Shown: positions 1-6,297 of the stretch, one piece after another | Layout: each line of letters starts with the position of its first letter | Position numbering within the stretch: position 1 is the stretch's first letter | Assembly (NCBI GenBank): GCA_002414705.1 | Contig: DIAL01000070.1 | Coordinates: 2,460-8,756 of the forward strand | Length of the DNA stretch: 6,297 bases | Direction: 5' to 3' | From: Flavobacteriaceae bacterium UBA5079 | Lineage (GTDB): Bacteria > Bacteroidota > Bacteroidia > Flavobacteriales > Flavobacteriaceae | Notes under the pieces: model-generated | Seen by the model: the letters and a program-made list of their open reading frames with translations, nothing else | Told to the model about the DNA's origin: nothing | The model's database searches: none | Translations under genes and position numbers: made by a program

Positions 1-1
1 T

Positions 2-1189
2 AATGGCAACCACTTTGTTGCTACGTCTTGCCAAGGATTGGGTGCTAGTGTTTGGTGGCCTAATAAAGACCACATGTATGATGAAGTGGATAGTATGTTG
101 ATAAGTGTTACCAACCCAAAAGGATTGAGTAATATTTCTAATGGTCGTTTACGTGCTAAAGTTGAAAATAACGATAATACGCTTACGTCTCATTGGTTTG
201 TAAATAATCCGATTAACAATTATGGTGTGAATGTTAATATTGCCGATTACGTCCATTTTTCAGAAGTCTATGAAGGTGAAAATGGTCCTTTGGATATGGA
301 TTATTTTGTATTAAGTTATAATCTTGAGAAAGCTAAAGAACATTTTACCGATGCACCAAAAATGATGGAAGCTTTCGAGCATTGGTTTGGTCCTTACCCA
401 TTTTATGAAGATGGTTTTAAATTGGTTGAAGTCCCTTATTTAGGCATGGAACATCAAAGTTCTGTAACCTACGGAAATCAATATAAAAAAGGGTATTTAG
501 GGCGTGATTTATCGGGTACTGGCTTGGGATTGAAATTCGATTTTTTAATCATTCATGAATCTGGTCACGAATGGTTTGCCAACAACATAACCTATATTGA
601 TATTGCAGATATGTGGATACATGAAGGGTTTACTAATTACTCTGAAAATCTGTTTTTAGATTACCACCATGGCAAGGAAGCATCTTCTCAATATGTTATT
701 GGAACCCGAAAAGGTATTAGTAACGACAGACCCATTATTGGTTATTATAACGTCAATAAAGAAGGCTCTAGCGATATGTATCCTAAAGGTGGAAATATGT
801 TACACACATTGCGTCAACTTGTTGAAGACGATGAAAAATGGCGCCAAATTTTGCGCGGTTTGAACAAAACGTTTTACCACCAAACAGTCACTACCAAACA
901 GATTGAAGATTATATAAGTGACCAATCTGGGATTGATTTATCGGCATTCTTTAATCAATACTTGAGAACCACCATGATACCAACTTTAGAATACGAAATA
1001 AAAGATGGCAAATTGAAATACCGTTGGACAGAAATTGTTGCCGATTTTGATATGCCTATTCAAGTAACGTTTAATAATAAAAAGCATTGGATTTTTCCGA
1101 ATTCAGAGTGGAAAACTACTCCGATTTTATCTGAAAATTTTGAAATTGACTCTGATTTTTATGTTAACGTTAAAAAAATCACTAATTAA
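2..1189 (+). CDS. M1 family zinc metallo-aminopeptidase, 5'-truncated by window edge
   Basis: The reading frame is open from base 2, so the gene starts upstream of the window; 395 codons plus TAA are visible. Seen: a WWPNKDH segment near the left edge; a GMEHQS motif (443-460) in the place of the substrate-binding GxMEN loop; the zinc site HESGHEW (554-574) followed after exactly 18 residues by the third ligand Glu (623-625), giving HExxH-x18-E; and MYPKGGNML, whose Tyr (779-781) fits the transition-state-stabilising tyrosine of M1 enzymes. The C-terminal part has a helical stretch with FFNQYLRTT and then a short beta-rich tail. Known of the family: M1 enzymes remove N-terminal residues from peptides using one zinc ion. 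Inferred: the missing part holds the signal peptide and most of the N-terminal beta domain, and the enzyme probably works in the periplasm or outer envelope on peptides. No terminator is visible before the lipoprotein gene 53 bases downstream, so the two are likely co-transcribed. All catalytic residues are present. Confidence 0.93.
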   Translation, partial: NGNHFVATSCQGLGASVWWPNKDHMYDEVDSMLISVTNPKGLSNISNGRLRAKVENNDNTLTSHWFVNNPINNYGVNVNIADYVHFSEVYEGENGPLDMDYFVLSYNLEKAKEHFTDAPKMMEAFEHWFGPYPFYEDGFKLVEVPYLGMEHQSSVTYGNQYKKGYLGRDLSGTGLGLKFDFLIIHESGHEWFANNITYIDIADMWIHEGFTNYSENLFLDYHHGKEASSQYVIGTRKGISNDRPIIGYYNVNKEGSSDMYPKGGNMLHTLRQLVEDDEKWRQILRGLNKTFYHQTVTTKQIEDYISDQSGIDLSAFFNQYLRTTMIPTLEYEIKDGKLKYRWTEIVADFDMPIQVTFNNKKHWIFPNSEWKTTPILSENFEIDSDFYVNVKKITN

Positions 1190-1242
1190 TTTGAAAGTAA
1201 AAAATAGAACTACGACATAAAAGGAAACATGCACTATTCGTT

Positions 1243-2052
1243 ATGAAAAAAATCTGCTTATTTGCCTTTCTTGTTATTAGTTTTATCGCCTGTAAAAACA
1301 ACACATCGAAACCAGAAAACGATAATGAGAATGATCAAATTATATCAAGCGATACTATTAATACAACTGAAATTCCGTTCGTAAACGCCATTGAAAAAGC
1401 GCATCAAAAAGAAGCCTTTCTAAAAGAATCTGCTATACAATTTGAACTTGTTTTAAACTTTGGCGGAAACGAAATATTAAATGGTTTAGCAACATTTTCA
1501 ACCGATTCTTCTGAAGGAAAAATAGAAATGACGAATGGTGACGTTATCATTTATAAAGAGGACCAGGTGTACTACTCGCCTTCCATTACCAACACGCAAC
1601 GTGTTCGTTTTAATGCCTATACTTGGAGTTACTTTTTCATGCTACCATACAAATTGAATGACGAAGGGACTATTTGGAGTTCGTATTCTGAAACACAATT
1701 AGGAGACGAAAAATACAATACGAAACATTTAAGTTTTAAAGCGAATACGGGTGATGCACCAGATGATTGGTTTGTGATTTATTCAAATCTAAATTCCAAT
1801 TTAGTAGAAGTTGCAGCTTATATTGTAACAGCAGGAAAAACAAAGGCGGAAGCCGAAGCAGATCCACACGCTATTAAATATGAGGATTTTGTAGCTGTAA
1901 AAAACATCCCTTTTGCTCGTAAATGGACATTTTGGGAGTGGGATTCGAAGTTAGGTTTAACAAAACAAATAGGTGAAGGCACGTTAAAAAACATCACTTT
2001 TTTAGAAGTTGAAAATTCATTTGAAGTACCACAAAATTTTAAAAAGATATAA
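1243..2052 (+). CDS. Predicted lipoprotein of unknown function (DUF6503-like)
   Basis: A 269-residue protein with a lipoprotein signal peptide: MKK, a hydrophobic stretch (residues 4-16) and a lipobox-like FIAC with the acylated Cys at 17. A polar Asn/Glu/Asp-rich linker (18-43) leads to a globular domain starting with an amphipathic helix (about 46-64, NAIEKAHQKEAFL) and continuing as mostly beta-strand sequence rich in aromatic residues (FELVLNFGG, WSYFFMLPY, WFVIYSN, KWTFWEWDSKLG). From memory this pattern fits a Bacteroidota family of unknown function (DUF6503), sometimes mislabelled as a heat-shock protein; I cannot confirm this by search. A LolA-like lipid-binding fold is possible but only inferred. 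There is no acidic cluster directly after the Cys like the Bacteroidota surface-export signal, so the protein may face the periplasm. The ATG at 1243 is chosen because it gives a complete signal peptide. A SD-like AAGGA lies at 1221-1225, 17 bases before it and better placed for a tiny upstream frame at 1229. Probably in an operon with the M1 peptidase. Confidence 0.85.
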   Translation: MKKICLFAFLVISFIACKNNTSKPENDNENDQIISSDTINTTEIPFVNAIEKAHQKEAFLKESAIQFELVLNFGGNEILNGLATFSTDSSEGKIEMTNGDVIIYKEDQVYYSPSITNTQRVRFNAYTWSYFFMLPYKLNDEGTIWSSYSETQLGDEKYNTKHLSFKANTGDAPDDWFVIYSNLNSNLVEVAAYIVTAGKTKAEAEADPHAIKYEDFVAVKNIPFARKWTFWEWDSKLGLTKQIGEGTLKNITFLEVENSFEVPQNFKKI

Positions 2053-2079
2053 TTCTTACCATTATAGCGTAGCATTCAA

Positions 2080-2099
2080 TGTTTAAAATAGTTTTAACA
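2080..2099. repeat. Imperfect AT-rich inverted repeat
   Basis: The arms TGTTTAAAA (2080-2088) and TTTTAACA (2092-2099) pair over 8 bp with one bulged T, around a TAG loop. It lies between the lipoprotein stop and the next gene. No T-run follows on the plus strand, so it is a poor terminator. It could be an operator or chance pairing in AT-rich DNA. Confidence 0.25.
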
Positions 2100-2173
2100 A
2101 AATCCTATTTTACTTTTCTAGAAATCCATCAATAAGTTCTCTAAAGTTTAATTATTTTCGCTCTTAAAACAAT

Positions 2174-2181
2174 TACTTTTG
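2174..2181 (+). promoter_or_regulatory. Match to the Bacteroidota -7 promoter box
   Basis: TACTTTTG matches the Bacteroidota sigma-factor -7 consensus TAnnTTTG at all six fixed positions. No TTG sits at the expected -33 distance (17-23 bases upstream). The last three bases are also the proposed TTG start codon of the following gene, and a promoter here would start transcription downstream of that codon. The match and this start cannot both be right, unless the real start is further inside the gene. It may be chance. Confidence 0.2.
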
Positions 2182-2733
2182 GAACTAAAACGTAAAAAAT
2201 TAGCCAAGCAATCTAGATGGTATCGTAAAGTTCATCGTTTTATTGCTATGCCTTTGGTGGTGTTTATGTTTATTTTAGGAGCTACAGGATTACTATTAAC
2301 TTGGAAAGATGAATTACAGTTAAAACCAACATCTCAAAAAGTTTTAAATCAGGAATTGGAAATAATTGGTTTGGATAGCATTCAAGCTATTGCAATAAAT
2401 TATATAAGTTCTCTGAATTTATCTTCTGAAATAAACCGAATAGATTACAGACCAAATAAAGGTATGGCGAAAGTCCGTTTTGAAAACCATTTTACCGAAA
2501 TTCAAATTGATTGCTATTCCGGAGCCATTTTATCGCATAAAACCCGAACGGCTGATATTATAGAAATGATTCACGATGGCTCCATTTTAGATTATTTTTT
2601 CGGAAATCAATCCACGCCATTTAAATTATTTTATTCTACCATTACGTCATTAGGTTTAATGCTTTTGGCTTTTACCGGCTTTTGGCTCTGGTTAAAACCT
2701 AAACAGATTAAAAATAAAAAGCGATCAAATTGA
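2179..2733 (+). CDS. Small PepSY-associated transmembrane protein
   Basis: A 184-residue inner-membrane protein of the PepSY_TM type. Residues 14-21 (WYRKVHRF) form the conserved basic segment with His19 before transmembrane helix 1 (about 22-41, ending GLLLTWKDEL). A non-cytoplasmic region of about 105 residues resembles one PepSY unit, with an alternating strand pattern and IQIDCYSGAIL. A second conserved motif, EMIHDGS with His132, precedes helix 2 (about 151-172, ending GFWLWLKP), and a Lys-rich cytoplasmic tail ends the protein. Known of the family: larger members include PiuB-like proteins associated with iron-siderophore uptake, and the paired histidines have been suggested to bind haem or metal; for this short form the function is not established. 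The start is TTG at 2179: an in-frame stop (TAA, 2149-2151) lies upstream with no ATG between, and the first internal ATG (2248) would remove the conserved WYRKVHRF. The stop codon lies inside the terminator hairpin. No TonB-dependent receptor is visible nearby. Confidence 0.85.
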   Translation: MELKRKKLAKQSRWYRKVHRFIAMPLVVFMFILGATGLLLTWKDELQLKPTSQKVLNQELEIIGLDSIQAIAINYISSLNLSSEINRIDYRPNKGMAKVRFENHFTEIQIDCYSGAILSHKTRTADIIEMIHDGSILDYFFGNQSTPFKLFYSTITSLGLMLLAFTGFWLWLKPKQIKNKKRSN

Positions 2734-2742
2734 TCGCTTTTT
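2716..2742. terminator. Bidirectional intrinsic terminator shared by convergent genes
   Basis: A perfect 12-bp stem, AAAAAGCGATCA (2716-2727) with TGATCGCTTTTT (2731-2742), around a 3-base loop. The G/C-containing core is flanked by A5 on the left and T5 on the right, so each strand gives a hairpin ending in a U-run. On the minus strand the U-run continues as TTTTTATTTTT. It can end the PepSY gene on the plus strand and the AAA+ gene, whose stop is at 2800, on the minus strand. The PepSY stop codon TGA (2731-2733) is the first codon of the right arm. Confidence 0.88.
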
Positions 2743-2754
2743 ATTTATTAAATA

Positions 2755-2779
2755 GTTCTCGACTGCACTCCAACTGACA
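2755..2779. repeat. Possible degenerate flavobacterial dispersed intergenic repeat
   Basis: GTTCTCGACTGCACT (2755-2769) followed by CCAACTGACA (2770-2779) lies in the 66 bases between the terminator and the AAA+ stop. From memory, short intergenic elements containing TTCTCGACTGCGCTC followed by an AACTGACA-like or AAATGACA-like end are widely repeated in Flavobacteriaceae genomes. This copy would differ at a few positions. Only one copy is in the window, so repetition cannot be shown here. Confidence 0.4.
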
Positions 2780-2799
2780 GCTTAAGCATCTTAAAGGTT

Positions 2800-4266
<1,467 letters not shown>

Positions 4267-4290
4267 GTATTATTTTTTTAATAACAGAGA

Positions 4291-4320
4291 GAAAAACCCA
4301 TAACTTTTAAACTTATGAGT
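4291..4320 (-). terminator. Candidate terminator or attenuator between the VWA and AAA+ genes
   Basis: Read on the minus strand, ACTCATAA (4320-4313) can pair with TTATGGGT (4303-4296) over 8 bp including one G-T pair, and TTTTTC follows at once (4295-4290 region). Up to three more weak pairs are possible using AAG upstream and the T-run. The stem is AT-rich, so termination would be partial. It may lower expression of the second gene relative to the first. Confidence 0.4.
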
Positions 4321-4331
4321 CTTAGCTCTAT

Positions 4332-5459
4332 TTATCCTTTAATTCGTTTCTTTCTATTGCTTTCATAATCTTCAAAAATCATTTCACCCAAACCTTTTAA
4401 GCCTGTGTAAAACGCTTTACCTTGATTGGCTTGCGTAAACTCCTCAACAAACTGCATTAAATATCGGTCTTGAGCTATCATAAACGTTGTAATTGGAATG
4501 TGTAATCTCCTGGCTTGTTGCGCCATAGCATAGCATTTATTGGTAATGTGCGGATTTAACCCATTACTATCTTTATAATAGGTGCCATCTGGCAGTTTCA
4601 AACAACTGGGTTTACCATCGGTAATCATAAAAATCTGCTTATTCGTATTCCGTTTTCTTCGGAGTAAATCCATAGCCAATTGCAGTCCTGCAACTGTATT
4701 GGTATGATAAGGTCCAACATGTAAATACGGTAAATCTTTAATTTTTATCGGCCACGCATCGTTTCCGAAAACTAAAATATCAAGTGTGTCTTTAGGATAG
4801 CGTGTGGTAATTAATTCTGCCAATGCCATAGCCACTTTTTTGGCTGGTGTAATCCTATCTTCACCATACAAAATCATACTATGGCTAATGTCTATCATTA
4901 AAATAGTACTCATTTGCGATTTATGCGTGGTTTCTTCAACCACCAAATCATCTTCGGTTAAATTGAAATTTCCAATCCCATTATTAATTTGAGCATTCCG
5001 AAGACTTTCAGTAATATTCACCTTATCCAAACCATCTCCAAATTGGTAATTTCTAAAATCACCTGTATGCTCATCTCCTATTCCAAGGCCTTTACTTCTA
5101 TGATTTCCGCTACCACTCTTTTTTAAGTTACCGAATATTTGTGCTAGAGCAGATTGCCTAATAGCTCGTTCGGTTTTTGCGGTAATGGCAGTACCCTTAT
5201 TTCCATCAGGACGAATTTCCTCACGAATGTAACCCTTCGCTTTGAGGTCCTCAATAAAATCTTCAATGGAGTAATCAGGAGTTGTTAACTGGTATTCTTC
5301 ATCCAACTGTTTCAACCAATCGATTGCTTCATCAAAATCACCCGAAGTATGCGTGATTAGTTCTTTGAAAACATCAAAAAGTTTTTCAAACGGACTTTGT
5401 AAAGGCGATTCATATTGTTTAAATACGAAGCCTTTTCTGTAATTATTTTCTTTTTTCAT
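4332..5459 (-). CDS. VWA-domain protein, partner of the ChlI/MoxR-like ATPase
   Basis: With the start chosen here the protein has 375 residues and no signal peptide or membrane segment. Residues 1-110 form an all-helical, charged N-terminal part (QSPFEKLFDVFKELITHTSG, DFDEAIDWL). A Gly/Ser-rich linker (113-130) leads through FRNYQFGDGLDKVNIT to a C-terminal VWA domain (about 184-365). The metal-ion-dependent adhesion site looks complete: DISHS (190-194), a Thr in YHTNTVAGL (253 or 255), and Asp281 in MITDGKP. Known: VWA domains of ChlD, CoxE and similar proteins bind a divalent metal and couple the AAA+ ring to a substrate. Inferred: this protein is the substrate adaptor of the ATPase encoded next. 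Three in-frame ATGs exist, at 5507, 5486 and 5459. I prefer 5459 (MKKENNYRKGFVF), as the longer versions add a hydrophobic piece (KIVVFLWC) that fits neither a signal peptide nor, from memory, related proteins. The downstream ATPase gene follows after 65 bases. Confidence 0.88.
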   Translation of the reverse strand: MKKENNYRKGFVFKQYESPLQSPFEKLFDVFKELITHTSGDFDEAIDWLKQLDEEYQLTTPDYSIEDFIEDLKAKGYIREEIRPDGNKGTAITAKTERAIRQSALAQIFGNLKKSGSGNHRSKGLGIGDEHTGDFRNYQFGDGLDKVNITESLRNAQINNGIGNFNLTEDDLVVEETTHKSQMSTILMIDISHSMILYGEDRITPAKKVAMALAELITTRYPKDTLDILVFGNDAWPIKIKDLPYLHVGPYHTNTVAGLQLAMDLLRRKRNTNKQIFMITDGKPSCLKLPDGTYYKDSNGLNPHITNKCYAMAQQARRLHIPITTFMIAQDRYLMQFVEEFTQANQGKAFYTGLKGLGEMIFEDYESNRKKRIKG

Positions 5460-5555
5460 GCACCATAAAAATACGACAATTTTCATCCTAATTAAATTCC
5501 TTAACATCTATTTAAGTTTTCTTGCTTAACTTTATAGCAAACTAAACAACCAACC
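5460..5555. promoter_or_regulatory. Divergent promoter region between VWA and BNR genes
   Basis: This 96-base AT-rich gap separates two divergent genes and must hold both promoters unless the VWA start lies further upstream. On the plus strand TAAGTTTT (5513-5520) and TAACTTTA (5527-5534) match five of the six fixed positions of the Bacteroidota -7 box TAnnTTTG, but no TTG lies at the usual -33 distance. On the minus strand TATTTTTA just before the VWA ATG is a similar weak match. No clear operator is visible, and the leader before the plus-strand ATG lacks a SD sequence. Confidence 0.4.
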
Positions 5556-6297
5556 ATGAAAAAACGTTTTCTTTTACTATTCTTATTTATTTCAATTTCA
5601 GGGTTTTCACAAGAATTCAATCTGGATTTAATCAAAAACATGAAACCTAGAAATATTGGTCCTGGCGGCATGTCTGGACGTGTTACGGCTATTGATGTGG
5701 TTCATTCCAATCCAGATATTATGTACGTTGGTACCGCTTCTGGTGGCTTATGGAAATCGACTTCAGGCGGTATAAAATGGAATCCTATTTTTGACAACGA
5801 AGTTACCGCTTCTATTGGTGCTGTTGCTATTCAACAATCAAACCCTAGTGTTATTTGGTTAGGAACTGGTGAAGGAAATCCTAGAAATAGTTTAAATGGT
5901 GGTTACGGTATTTACAAATCTTTAGATGGTGGTAAAAACTGGCAATCCATGGGTTTAGAAAAAACGCGCCATATTCATCGTGTAGTTATAGATCCAACAA
6001 ATCCGAATATAGTATATGCTGCTGCCATTGGCTCACCTTGGGGAGAACATCCAGAACGTGGTGTTTATAAAACGATTGATGGTGGAAAAACGTGGAAACA
6101 AATTCTTTTTGCCAACAATAAAACTGGTGCTGCCGATTTAATTATGGATCCTACAAATCCCAACAAATTAATTGCGGCTATGTGGGAACACAAACGCGAT
6201 CCCTGGTTTTTTAACTCTGGTGGTGAAGGTTCTGGTTTGCATATTACTTTTGATGGAGGCGAAACGTGGAAAAAAGTCACAGAAGACGATGGTTTTC
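5556..6297 (+). CDS. Secreted BNR/Asp-box (sortilin-like) beta-propeller protein, 3'-truncated by window edge
   Basis: The frame is open from ATG 5556 to the end of the window, 247 codons plus one base, with no stop. Residues 1-19 are a Sec signal peptide (MKKRFLLLFLFISISGFSQ), probably cleaved after Gln19. The mature part is a series of propeller blades, each with an NP-x-x-hydrophobic turn and an Asp-box of the form S/T-x-D-G-G-x-x-W: STSGGIKW (68-75, the Asp replaced by Ser), SLDGGKNW (122-129), TIDGGKTW (173-180) and TFDGGETW (231-238). The opening NIGPGGMSGRVTAI and GTASGGLWKS are characteristic, from memory, of a large Bacteroidota family with VPS10/sortilin-like propellers, usually about 1000 residues long, so perhaps three quarters of the gene is missing. 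Such proteins are often labelled glycosyl hydrolase because sialidases also carry Asp-boxes, but no catalytic site is visible here. Location is periplasmic or extracellular; substrate and function are unknown. It is divergent from the VWA/AAA+ module, with no evident functional link. Confidence 0.88.
   Translation, partial: MKKRFLLLFLFISISGFSQEFNLDLIKNMKPRNIGPGGMSGRVTAIDVVHSNPDIMYVGTASGGLWKSTSGGIKWNPIFDNEVTASIGAVAIQQSNPSVIWLGTGEGNPRNSLNGGYGIYKSLDGGKNWQSMGLEKTRHIHRVVIDPTNPNIVYAAAIGSPWGEHPERGVYKTIDGGKTWKQILFANNKTGAADLIMDPTNPNKLIAAMWEHKRDPWFFNSGGEGSGLHITFDGGETWKKVTEDDGF

Noticed and set aside
669..863. 64-codon plus-strand frame inside the M1 peptidase
   Set aside because: It overlaps the catalytic region of the peptidase in another frame, and its translation shows no domain or plausible start context.
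1818..2075. 85-codon minus-strand frame opposite the end of the lipoprotein gene
   Set aside because: It is antisense to a convincing gene and its translation has no recognisable features.
4804..4992. 62-codon plus-strand frame opposite the VWA gene
   Set aside because: It appears hydrophobic only because it is the complement of the VWA core, including the MIDAS region.
6065..6280. 71-codon minus-strand frame opposite the BNR gene
   Set aside because: The plus strand here encodes two clear Asp-box repeats in frame with a signal peptide.
5556..6297. Annotation as glycosyl hydrolase or sialidase
   Set aside because: Asp-boxes are structural and shared by many propellers. No sialidase arginine triad or FRIP motif is visible in the part seen.

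Overview
The window looks like a piece of a Flavobacteriaceae (Bacteroidota) chromosome. It is AT-rich, start codons mostly lack a strong Shine-Dalgarno sequence, secreted proteins begin with short MKK-type signal peptides (one ends in FSQ), and the protein families are typical of that group: an M1 peptidase with a WWPNKDH motif, a small PepSY-type membrane protein, a VWA plus ChlI-like AAA+ pair, and a large BNR/Asp-box protein. The assignment rests on recognised motifs and composition, not on a database search.

Layout. Positions 2-1189 (+) hold the 3' two thirds or so of an M1 metallo-aminopeptidase whose 5' end lies outside the window. It is followed after 53 bases by a lipoprotein of unknown function (1243-2052, +), probably co-transcribed. 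After a 126-base AT-rich spacer comes a two-helix PepSY-type membrane protein (2179-2733, +), apparently starting at TTG. This gene ends inside a perfect 12-bp hairpin (2716-2742) that can terminate transcription in both directions. Next to the hairpin is a short sequence resembling a degenerate flavobacterial dispersed repeat (2755-2779).

The minus strand from 5459 to 2800 encodes a two-gene module: a VWA-domain protein (transcribed first) and a ChlI/MoxR-like AAA+ ATPase (second). They are separated by 65 bases that contain a hairpin followed by a T-run, a possible terminator or attenuator. Such pairs are thought to act as ATP-driven metal-dependent remodelling or insertion machines, but their substrate here is unknown. 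Transcribed divergently from the module is a secreted Asp-box beta-propeller protein (5556 onward, +) that runs off the right edge.

Overall this is a mostly ordinary chromosomal region. I see no mobile element, CRISPR array, tRNA, rRNA or defence locus, and no stretch above 300 bases lacks a gene. The most interesting content is the VWA/AAA+ module, whose nucleotide-binding motifs deviate from the textbook form and whose cellular role is poorly known. The regulatory architecture of the two convergent ends, and of the gap inside the module, also merits a second look.
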